A stretch of 7,921 bases of DNA from Aquirhabdus sp. (GTDB lineage Bacteria; Pseudomonadota; Gammaproteobacteria; Pseudomonadales; Moraxellaceae). Positions 1 through 5,735 of the stretch are shown here, piece by piece (the stretch's first letter is position 1; each line of letters opens with the position of its first letter). The stretch is taken from contig JASLJP010000025.1 of assembly GCA_030152425.1 (NCBI GenBank), positions 1-7,921 on the forward strand. The letters run 5' to 3'. Both the position numbers and the translations under genes were made by a program. Under the pieces are notes generated by a model that saw only the letters and a program-made list of their open reading frames with translations, ran no database searches and had not been told where the DNA came from.

Positions 1-510
1 ATTGCCCTGATCGACGACCATGCGCGTACGCTGCACATGGGACATGGTATCTCCTGTCATGTCTGCCTGCTCAATCCACGCAGTCGCGGTACGGTCAAGC
101 TCAGCGGCCCGACGATGGACGACACCCTGCTGATCGACCCGAATTTCTTGGGCGATCCACAGGACCTCGAGGATATGGTGGCCGGTTTTAAACTGACCCA
201 AAAACTGATGAATGCACCGGCCTTTAAACCGCTCATCACCAAAGACTTTTTCACCGCCAATGTGCATACGGACGATGAGATCCGTGCCGATATCCGTCAG
301 CGCGCCGATACCGTCTACCATCCCGTCGGCACCTGTAAAATGGGCGTGGACGCACTGGCCGTGGTTGACCCCGAGCTAAAAGTCTACGGCATCCAAGGGC
401 TGCGGGTGGTCGACGCCTCGATCATGCCCAAGGTGGTCAACGGCAACACCAATGCGCCGACCATCATGATCGCCGAGAAGGCGGTGGATATGATTCGCGC
501 GGCGCTTTAA
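1..510 (+). CDS. GMC-family FAD-dependent alcohol/choline dehydrogenase, C-terminal part
   Basis: The reading frame is open from the first base, so this is the C-terminal 169 residues of a gene that begins outside the window. A full-length member has roughly 530-560 residues. GMC oxidoreductases oxidise primary alcohols or choline with FAD and pass electrons to the respiratory chain. The segment carries the family's C-terminal signature. HPVGTCKMG has its His at bases 319-321, the expected catalytic base. It is followed by a conserved VVDASIMP stretch and NGNTNAPTIMIAEK, whose Asn or second active-site residue lies in the NTNAPT part. LLNPRSRGTVKL is also typical. The closest types I recognise are AlkJ-like alcohol dehydrogenases and BetA-like choline dehydrogenases. 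The fragment does not let me choose, because the FAD-binding GxGxxG region and most of the substrate pocket are missing. The gene ends in TAA and runs convergently into dsbB across a shared terminator. Confidence 0.9.
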   Translation: MALIDDHARTLHMGHGISCHVCLLNPRSRGTVKLSGPTMDDTLLIDPNFLGDPQDLEDMVAGFKLTQKLMNAPAFKPLITKDFFTANVHTDDEIRADIRQRADTVYHPVGTCKMGVDALAVVDPELKVYGIQGLRVVDASIMPKVVNGNTNAPTIMIAEKAVDMIRAAL

Positions 511-527
511 CGCCAAATCCCAGCCAC

Positions 528-552
528 AAAAAAAGCCGCTCGATCGCGGCTT
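528..552. terminator. Bidirectional rho-independent terminator between the GMC gene and dsbB
   Basis: A 7-bp perfect stem (AAGCCGC at 533-539 with GCGGCTT at 546-552) encloses a 6-nt loop. Read on the minus strand, as dsbB is, the stem is followed directly by a run of seven T (complement of 528-534), which is a strong terminator. Read on the plus strand the tail is only AATTT, so termination of the GMC gene here is weaker. It is the only hairpin in the 64-bp gap between the convergent genes. Confidence 0.8.
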
Positions 553-574
553 AATTTCCTCTGCAGGGCGCTAC

Positions 575-1078
575 TTAGCGGCGCACGAGCTGCCACAGAT
601 TGACCAGCAGCAGACCCGCAAAGAACAGCAACGCCCAATGCGGCAGTGACCAGCCGAGCATCGTCCAGTCGACCTTGGCGCACTCGCCCGAGCCATGCAG
701 CACTTTTTGCACCACCGACTGCAGGGGAAAAGTCTGCAGCCAATAGTCGAGGCCAGGACCGCATGCCGGCACATCATCCGGCGGCAGATGCTGCAGCCAG
801 ACATGGCGCGCGGCAACGCCGACCGACCACAGGATCCCCAGCGTGGCCAACACGCTATACACCACACGGCCGACGCGGCCTTGCGGATTGTGGATCGCGG
901 CGATCAGGCTGAACACGCCCATGATGATCAAGCCAATGCGCTGAAAAATGCACAGCGGACAGGGATCGAGATGCACGACATGCTGCAAGTACAGGGCAAA
1001 ACCGATACCGGCCACACTGGCCAAAAACAATAAAACGCTGACGCGTCGATAGCTAAGTCCCTGAGTTGCAAGGGTCAT
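575..1078 (-). CDS. dsbB: DsbB, disulfide bond formation quinone oxidoreductase
   Basis: DsbB is an inner-membrane protein that reoxidises periplasmic DsbA and hands the electrons to ubiquinone. At 167 residues it fits the family's usual length (E. coli about 176). Four hydrophobic segments are visible at about 12-31, 45-62, 71-90 and 145-164. The first periplasmic loop holds the catalytic pair in CPLC (Cys40 and Cys43), followed by Gln46-Arg47, where the family has a conserved Arg near the quinone. The second loop holds the other pair, Cys106 (PACGPG) and Cys133 (GECAKVDW), so all four redox cysteines are present. The ATG is preceded by AAGGAAGG with a 7-nt gap. It lies 57 nt downstream of gshA on the same strand with no terminator between them, so co-transcription is plausible but inferred. 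Confidence 0.95.
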   Translation of the reverse strand: MTLATQGLSYRRVSVLLFLASVAGIGFALYLQHVVHLDPCPLCIFQRIGLIIMGVFSLIAAIHNPQGRVGRVVYSVLATLGILWSVGVAARHVWLQHLPPDDVPACGPGLDYWLQTFPLQSVVQKVLHGSGECAKVDWTMLGWSLPHWALLFFAGLLLVNLWQLVRR

Positions 1079-1135
1079 GGTTCCTTCCTTTCACACTGAA
1101 TTCAAAACGAGGTCTGTCGTCGTGCAGAGTCATGG

Positions 1136-2824
1136 TTAGACTTTTTGCACGACCTTCGCGGGGTCGCCACTGCAGTCGTCCACCGCACTGTCATGCGGTA
1201 CATTGCGCGGTAGGCTGCGCCACTGTTGCAGGTATTCCTGAAAGCCGATGCTATCGCTGTTTTCGATGGCCGTCTGTTGTGTTATTGATTGTGCTGCGAA
1301 ATCTGCATATTGCTGCAGGGTCTCGGCAGGCAAGGGCTGCGCCACAAGGTCAGCGGCATAGTGCTGTGCCTGCTGGTAGCCAAAGCCCCAGTTGCCACTG
1401 TGTTTGGTCTGCGCCAGCACTTGCGCCGACAGAGTCTGCTCCGGATCGCGGATCCGCGTGTGCATCACGGTCAGGGCATCCTGATAGTCGCTCCCGCCAT
1501 GGGCTTGGTCGAGGAGTTGCGCCATCGGTTGCATGCGGTCGACATGCTGTGCCATCCACGCATGCAGGTCGATTTCACCACTGGCGGTCTCCAGCATCAG
1601 TCCGGCCAGACGGCCTTGGTCGACGACTTTGGTCTGGTTGCGCGCGATACGCTCTTCCTCGCCAAACAGCAGCAAAGGACTGGGCGACAGCAGACAATAC
1701 AGCGCCAAGACCTCTAGGAAACAGGCACTGGTCAGGCTGATGCCGATATCGGTAAAAGGATCGAGGTCGACCGCACGCAGTTCGACGTATTTGACCCCTC
1801 GCGCTTCCAGTGCTGCAGATGGGGTCTCCCCGCTCTGTGCGATCTGTTTAGGGCGGATCAGGCTGTAGTATTCGTTTTCGAGCTGCAGGATATGGTCGTT
1901 GATCTGGATCGGCTCACCGGCAGCATCATCCAAACCCAGTGCGCTGAACGGCGGATAGACATCGCCGATCGCGCGTTTGAGACCCGCCACATAGGCACGC
2001 ATACAGTTGTAATGAATCCCTAGGCTGCGCTGAGCGCTGTTTTGATAGCCGAGTTTGCCCATGCGTAGCGCGGTGGCGTGCGGCAGATACAGCGTACCGT
2101 CCATCAGCTTTTGCAGATGATGCTCGCGTCCCATAAGGAAACAGGCGCACACCGCCGGGCTGGCACCGAGCAGATAGATGACCATCGGCGTCAGGCGGAT
2201 AAAATTACGGATCAGACCAAAGTATTTTTCACTGGCGAAGTCCTGTGCGCTCAGCTCGGCAGCGGGCGTGCCCGCTTGCGCCTGCTGCCAAGCCTGCCAC
2301 AAGCTATCCGGGAACGACAGATTGTAATGTAGTCCGGCGATAGTCTGCATGCGGCGGCCATAGCGCACACCGAGACCTCGGCGGTAGAGGGTTTTAAACT
2401 GGCCGAGATTCGATGTGCCGTATTGGGCGAGACGGATTTTCTCTTCGTCTTTGTCCAGCATACAGGGCATGGACAGCGGCCACAGCGTCTCGCCCTCGGG
2501 CAAGGCATGATAGGTGACTTGATGCAGCTCACGCAGGATGGACAGCGCGGCCTGTGGGGTGTCGCATGGCGGGGTGATCAGCTCCAGCAGGGCTTCGGAG
2601 TAGTCGGTGGTGATGCGTGGATGGGTCAAGGCCGAGCCGAGCGCTGCAGGGTGGTCGGTCTGGGCAATATGGCCATCGGCCTGCATCCGCAGCGACTCTT
2701 TTTCGATGCCGCGTTGCATCCCTTGCAGATGGGCGGGTGTCAGCCATGCCGGGATCAATACAGCGGTATCCGGTGCGCCATCGGTGGCGCTGTCTACGGC
2801 TACGGCAGTGGTTGGTTCACGCAT
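1136..2824 (-). CDS. gshA: GshA, glutamate-cysteine ligase (gamma-proteobacterial type)
   Basis: This cytoplasmic enzyme joins L-glutamate and L-cysteine with ATP, the first and rate-limiting step of glutathione synthesis. From the chosen start it has 562 residues, somewhat longer than E. coli GshA (518). Recognised blocks, in order: RGIEKESLRM (38-47), ALGSALTHPRITTDYSEALL (61-80), QYGTSNLGQFKTLYRRGL (134-151), MQTIAGLHYN (159-168), LGASPAVC (219-226), ENEYYSLIRPK (316-326) and YVELRAVDLDPF (346-357). These match the E. coli enzyme block for block. The frame also allows a GTG at 2833. I prefer the ATG at 2824 because a GAG element (2833-2835) sits 8 nt upstream of it, whereas nothing usable precedes the GTG. 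About 25 poorly conserved residues precede the first conserved block, and a further C-terminal tail follows the conserved core. The gene precedes dsbB. No clear promoter could be fixed upstream. Confidence 0.96.
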   Translation of the reverse strand: MREPTTAVAVDSATDGAPDTAVLIPAWLTPAHLQGMQRGIEKESLRMQADGHIAQTDHPAALGSALTHPRITTDYSEALLELITPPCDTPQAALSILRELHQVTYHALPEGETLWPLSMPCMLDKDEEKIRLAQYGTSNLGQFKTLYRRGLGVRYGRRMQTIAGLHYNLSFPDSLWQAWQQAQAGTPAAELSAQDFASEKYFGLIRNFIRLTPMVIYLLGASPAVCACFLMGREHHLQKLMDGTLYLPHATALRMGKLGYQNSAQRSLGIHYNCMRAYVAGLKRAIGDVYPPFSALGLDDAAGEPIQINDHILQLENEYYSLIRPKQIAQSGETPSAALEARGVKYVELRAVDLDPFTDIGISLTSACFLEVLALYCLLSPSPLLLFGEEERIARNQTKVVDQGRLAGLMLETASGEIDLHAWMAQHVDRMQPMAQLLDQAHGGSDYQDALTVMHTRIRDPEQTLSAQVLAQTKHSGNWGFGYQQAQHYAADLVAQPLPAETLQQYADFAAQSITQQTAIENSDSIGFQEYLQQWRSLPRNVPHDSAVDDCSGDPAKVVQKV

Positions 2825-3158
2825 ACGGTACACTCATAGTGGTCATAAAACACATCACAGCAGATTGCAGACGGCATGTGCCGCAGACTATACAGCACAC
2901 GCGACATGCACATCACGTCGCGCGCGGCAGTATCCATGGCTCATCAGCCGATGGGTGATGATAAGGGATAGTGGGCTGCATCACATATTACACTGTCGTC
3001 TTTGTTTATAGGTTGAAAATATTTCCAAAAACGAATTATTTTGAAACGATCACTACAAAACAAACTGCCGCAGCGCCGACCCGCAGCCACAGCCAGAAAC
3101 GACAAAGGCTGGCGCTTGTGGCGACCAGCCTTTGCAATGACTCACCCTTGATCCGGGC
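2825..3158 (-). other. Non-coding spacer upstream of gshA
   Basis: This is about 330 bp between gshA and the end of pbpG, both on the minus strand. It contains the pbpG terminator at 3103-3134, an A+T-rich stretch at about 2990-3065, and a 12-bp inverted repeat CGGCATGTGCCG at 2872-2883 roughly 50 bp before gshA. The gshA promoter must lie here. AT-rich -10-like words exist on the minus strand (for example TATAAA, TAATAT and TATAGT), but none has a convincing -35 at 16-18 bp, so I do not call one. Short open frames here look like noise. Confidence 0.5.
3103..3134 (-). terminator. Hairpin terminator downstream of pbpG
   Basis: A perfect 10-bp stem (CAAAGGCTGG at 3103-3112 with CCAGCCTTTG at 3125-3134) is capped by an inner 3-bp CGC/GCG stem with one bulged base and a 5-nt loop. 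It begins 25 bp past the pbpG stop codon. The minus-strand tail is only moderately T-rich (TCGTTTCT), so termination may be partial, which would let some transcripts read through to gshA. Confidence 0.65.
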
Positions 3159-4331
3159 TTAGTTGATGTTGGTGACCTGTCTAAAGGCATTGCCCAACCA
3201 GTCCATGATGCGGTTGGCATCACCGGTACGCACTTGCGAGCTTTGCGCATCCAGCAGCACGATCACGGTCGGACGGCGGTTGACACTGGCTTCCATCACC
3301 ACGCAATGGCCGGCTTCATTGATATGACCAGTCTTGGACAGCCCGATATCCCAACGGCCTTCGCGCACCAAGGCATTGGTATTTTTGGAACGCAAAATCC
3401 CGCTGTCGTTGACGAACTCATGCTCGGCTGTGGTGGTAAAACGACGGATCACTTCATATTGATAGGCCGCTTTCACCAGTTTGGCCAGATCGCGCGCCGA
3501 GGCGGCATTGCGGTTATCCAGACCAGTCGGGTCACCAAAGAACGCCGTATGCATGCCCAGCGATTTCGCCTTGGCATTCATATTGTTCATAAAGCTGGAA
3601 CGGCCTTTGTCATAGGTGCGCGCCAAGGCAGCCGCAGCCGGGTTTTCCGAGTGCATCAGCGCCAACAACAGGAGTTCAGCGCGGTTATAGGTTTGATACA
3701 CGCGCAGGCTTGAGCTGGCTCTTTTTGGACCGATAAAATCTTCAGGCTGTAGCGTGATCTGCTCATCCATCGGCAGACGTGCATCCAGCGTGACCATCGC
3801 CGTCATGAGCTTGGTGATCGAAGCGATCGGACGTACCGAGTCGACGTTTTTGCCGTACAGGACTTCGCCGGTATCGCTATCCATCACCAAGGCCGCATTG
3901 GCATTCAGCGACAGGGCTTGGTCGAGCTGTTGCTCACCGGAACTCTGTAGATCACCGCCAGTGACGCGACCTACCAAATTGGATAACGCGCCGCCGCGAC
4001 TGGTCGGCAGGCTGCTGGCAGGCAGTCTGCGGATGTCGACAGTCAGATTAGGAGAATCATCTTCATCGCTGTCGTTATTCATGATCCGGCTGGCACGGAT
4101 GTCATTGCCGGATTGTTTGCTGGCTGTGGTCCAGCCGATCGACGCAGACGATGCAGGACGCACGCTGGTTTCAGTGATCTGCAAATTGGCTGACGCAGAC
4201 GCACTGACCAGGCATGACAACAGACCCATCATCAGCTTGCCCTGCACCTTGGCACGGGCAGGTTGCATGGCGAGCAGCGGGTCACGCATCGAGCAGTCAT
4301 TGACGCTGGCTTGTAGCAGGGTCGTGTCCAT
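3159..4331 (-). CDS. pbpG: PBP7-type D-alanyl-D-alanine endopeptidase (low-molecular-weight penicillin-binding protein)
   Basis: This is a periplasmic serine peptidase of the PBP7/8 family, which cleaves D-Ala-meso-DAP cross-links in murein. From the chosen start it has 390 residues, longer than E. coli PBP7 (about 310). The penicillin-binding motifs are SITK (171-174, catalytic Ser171), SEN (228-230) and KTG (333-335). VRPIASITKLMTAMVTLDAR, AMNAKAKSLGM-like and TGLDNRNAASARDLAKL stretches resemble PBP7 closely. A hydrophobic stretch at 33-46 ending in ASASA (cleavage expected near residue 48) looks like a signal peptide, preceded by an unusually long N-terminal region. Residues 49-140 form a Ser/Asp-rich linker (DSDEDD at 87-92) before the catalytic domain. 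A GTG at 4355 is in frame, but AAGGA (4339-4343) lies 7 nt before the ATG at 4331, which decides the start. It is divergent from gacA. Confidence 0.9.
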   Translation of the reverse strand: MDTTLLQASVNDCSMRDPLLAMQPARAKVQGKLMMGLLSCLVSASASANLQITETSVRPASSASIGWTTASKQSGNDIRASRIMNNDSDEDDSPNLTVDIRRLPASSLPTSRGGALSNLVGRVTGGDLQSSGEQQLDQALSLNANAALVMDSDTGEVLYGKNVDSVRPIASITKLMTAMVTLDARLPMDEQITLQPEDFIGPKRASSSLRVYQTYNRAELLLLALMHSENPAAAALARTYDKGRSSFMNNMNAKAKSLGMHTAFFGDPTGLDNRNAASARDLAKLVKAAYQYEVIRRFTTTAEHEFVNDSGILRSKNTNALVREGRWDIGLSKTGHINEAGHCVVMEASVNRRPTVIVLLDAQSSQVRTGDANRIMDWLGNAFRQVTNIN

Positions 4332-4499
4332 CACTAATTCCTTGTAAAAACTCACCTATCTTTCACGAATTACACACCTATACTGCTTAGATTCTGGCGA
4401 ATTCCGCAGTTACAAGTGGTGACACGCAAACAAATAATACCTACCGCCGACTTTCATAAAGCCAGCGATGTTTACGGCTGTTTTTGTAGAGTTATTGCC

Positions 4500-4505
4500 T
4501 AAAAT
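4500..4505 (+). promoter_or_regulatory. Possible -10 element before the self-complementary segment
   Basis: TAAAAT matches the -10 consensus at five of six positions and lies about 30 bp before the self-complementary segment at 4537-4670. The -35 region at the right spacing (around 4476-4483) is poor. It is offered only because it would start a transcript through that segment. Confidence 0.2.
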
Positions 4506-4536
4506 AGGGCGCTGCATACGACGCAGACACCATTCG

Positions 4537-4670
4537 ATCCCTCGCCTGTGGCGGGATGATCAGGGTCGGTGCAGTACCTTAAAGCACAGCAGCTCAACCC
4601 GAGTGTGCAACATGGCGGCAATCTGATCATGCCTGCACCATGTGGCCTGAGATCCAACGCCGGCGAGGAT
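4537..4670. other. Self-complementary segment, possible structured RNA
   Basis: Several perfect pairings lie inside 134 nt. ATGATCAG (4556-4563) pairs with CTGATCAT (4623-4630). GGTGCAG (4568-4574) pairs with CTGCACC (4633-4639). GCACA (4584-4588) pairs with TGTGC (4604-4608), with an inner CTC/GAG. ATCCCTCGCC (4537-4546) pairs with GGCGAGGAT (4662-4670) with one bulged C. The first two helices cross each other, so they form either alternatives or a pseudoknot. The outer arm can also fold locally (4537-4557). No terminator-like T-run follows on the plus strand. I do not recognise an RNA family. Strand and transcription are unknown. Confidence 0.3.
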
Positions 4671-4762
4671 ATCAGGGATAGACCACTGTACATAAAACGA
4701 TCATGACCAGCGGTACGATTCCAGCGACAACGATGCGTTACATGAAGCACATCTCAAGAATG

Positions 4763-4780
4763 TTTGTTTCATGAAACAAA
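4763..4780. promoter_or_regulatory. Perfect 18-bp palindrome, candidate operator
   Basis: TTTGTTTCATGAAACAAA is identical to its own reverse complement, with the axis between 4771 and 4772. A perfect palindrome of this size is uncommon by chance in a window this long. It has no T-tail and almost no loop, so a protein binding site for a dimeric regulator is more likely than a terminator. It lies about 300 bp upstream of gacA and 430 bp upstream of pbpG. The regulator is unknown. Confidence 0.5.
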
Positions 4781-4875
4781 GTCAAATCTATGGTGACTAA
4801 ATAACATACAATCAGTTCGAAATTCAACTAAAAATCGCAGTTTTTTCATCCCGCAGTTGCATTTTTTAGTCAAAA

Positions 4876-4905
4876 TTTACACAATGTGATCGACTGTGCA
4901 TTAAT
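4876..4905 (+). promoter_or_regulatory. Candidate sigma-70 promoter for gacA
   Basis: TTTACA (4876-4881, five of six to the -35 consensus) is followed after 18 bp by ATTAAT (4900-4905, four of six). An extended -10 TG lies at 4897-4898, one base before it. Transcription would start near 4912, giving a leader of about 165 nt before the gacA start codon. It is the best-scoring candidate by eye in the AT-rich upstream region. Confidence 0.4.
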
Positions 4906-5065
4906 AGCGCAAAACAATCATTAAGATAACACCGCGATAAGCGTAGATAATACACCGACGGTGGTGCTATATTGTGAAGTGGATTAAAGCGACAATACAA
5001 GTTCTAAGTAACAACTAACGCAAAACAACAACGTAGTTTGACAGATACAAACGCCCATGCAAAAT

Positions 5066-5072
5066 GGAGAGG
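5066..5072 (+). promoter_or_regulatory. Ribosome binding site that fixes the TTG start of gacA
   Basis: GGAGAGG lies with its GGAG core 8 nt before the TTG at 5078. It is the strongest Shine-Dalgarno match near the gene. No ATG or GTG in frame sits at suitable spacing. The product from TTG begins MIKVLVVDDH, exactly as GacA/UvrY proteins do. Confidence 0.85.
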
Positions 5073-5077
5073 CATAA

Positions 5078-5713
5078 TTGATCAAAGTTCTCGTCGTAGA
5101 TGATCATGAGTTAGTAAGAACCGGCATATGCCGCATGTTAGTCGATACACCGGAAATTCAAGTCATCGGAGAAGCCGAATCCGGCGAACAAGCGATCGAG
5201 CTTGCACGCCTGCATCAGCCCGATGTCGTCTTGCTGGACGTGAATATGCCCGGGATCGGCGGTGTGGAAACCACACGCAGACTTTTGCAATCCGTACCGA
5301 GTGCCAAAGTACTGGCAGTCAGCGGCCTCAGTGAAGAGCCCTACCCATCCCTGCTGCTCAAAGCGGGCGCCAGTGGCTATATCACCAAAGGTGCACCCCT
5401 CGATGAGATGGTGCGCGCGATCCGCAAAGTGATGCAGGGTGGCAAATATTTCAGTGCCGATATCGCCGAGCAACTGGCGTCGAGCTATCTGTCCGATCAG
5501 CAGAACTCCCCGTTCGATCTGCTGTCCGAGCGCGAAATGCAAGTCGCGATGATGGTGGTCAACTGTGTCAGTGCGCAAGAAATTGCCGACCGACTCTTTG
5601 TCAGCGTCAAGACAGTTAATACCTACCGCTATCGCATCTTTGAAAAACTGCAGATCGACAGCGATGTTAAGCTCACCCACTTTGCAATGCGGTACCGACT
5701 GATCACTCCTTAA
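5078..5713 (+). CDS. gacA: GacA/UvrY-type response regulator (NarL/FixJ family)
   Basis: GacA is a cytoplasmic two-component regulator. In pseudomonads and enterics its phosphorylated form switches on small RNAs that sequester RsmA/CsrA, controlling secondary metabolism, motility and virulence. At 211 residues it has the usual length (GacA 214, UvrY 218). The receiver domain spans 1-118, with acidic residues Asp8-Asp9, phospho-acceptor Asp54 in VLLDVNMPGIGG, Ser82 in the Thr/Ser switch position, and Lys104 in TKGA. The LuxR-type helix-turn-helix covers about 145-207, with LSEREMQVAMM and EIADRLFVSVKTVNTYRYRIFEKL. SPFDLLSERE and VKTVNTYRYRIFEKL are near identical to Pseudomonas GacA. The start codon is TTG. 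pilS follows after 22 nt, so the two are probably co-transcribed. In pseudomonads and enterics gacA/uvrY is instead followed by uvrC, which is absent here. Its kinase GacS is not in the window. Confidence 0.92.
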   Translation: MIKVLVVDDHELVRTGICRMLVDTPEIQVIGEAESGEQAIELARLHQPDVVLLDVNMPGIGGVETTRRLLQSVPSAKVLAVSGLSEEPYPSLLLKAGASGYITKGAPLDEMVRAIRKVMQGGKYFSADIAEQLASSYLSDQQNSPFDLLSEREMQVAMMVVNCVSAQEIADRLFVSVKTVNTYRYRIFEKLQIDSDVKLTHFAMRYRLITP

Positions 5714-5735
5714 GATCACTTGGCATCCCATCTGT

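Larger units (their letters stand above)
4332..5077. other. Long non-coding region between pbpG and gacA
   Basis: About 745 bp separate these divergent genes. The part at 4500-4750 is GC-richer and full of self-complementary words. The part at 4750-5077 is A+T-rich, as expected of regulatory DNA. Open frames here, including one of 83 codons on the minus strand (4499-4750), have odd Cys/Arg/His-rich composition, no ribosome binding site and no family resemblance, so I see no gene. CGCAGTT occurs three times, at 4405-4411, 4836-4842 and 4852-4858; the last two are 16 nt apart. Named elements inside are listed separately. I could not fix a pbpG promoter on the minus strand. Confidence 0.6.

Noticed and set aside
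2831..2833. GTG at 2833 as the gshA start
   Set aside because: No ribosome binding site lies at suitable spacing; the ATG at 2824 has one 8 nt upstream.
4178..4228. Lipobox-like LLSC in the pbpG signal region, suggesting a lipoprotein
   Set aside because: The hydrophobic stretch before the Cys is only about six residues after a Lys, and an ordinary signal peptidase I site (ASASA) follows. A soluble periplasmic form is more likely.
4465..4485. CAGC/GCTG hairpin followed by five T as a plus-strand terminator
   Set aside because: The stem is only 4 bp with a 10-nt loop, and no plus-strand gene ends here.
4512..4690. 6S RNA (ssrS) as identity of the structured segment
   Set aside because: A CCTTAAA word and a GGCGGCA word recall E. 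coli 6S RNA, but spacing and overall pairing do not match the long closing stem and central bubble.
4499..4750. Minus-strand open frame of 83 codons in the long spacer
   Set aside because: It is Cys-, Arg- and His-rich with no recognisable family, has no ribosome binding site, and overlaps the self-complementary segment. It reads like non-coding DNA.
5038..5065. Perfect TTGACA with CAAAAT 16 bp later, just before gacA
   Set aside because: Transcription would begin at about 5072, inside or after the ribosome binding site at 5066-5072, so the message would lack the signal that supports the TTG start.
5701..5721. Direct repeat GATCACT across the gacA stop codon
   Set aside because: Seven bases repeated once is within chance, and no function is suggested by the position.
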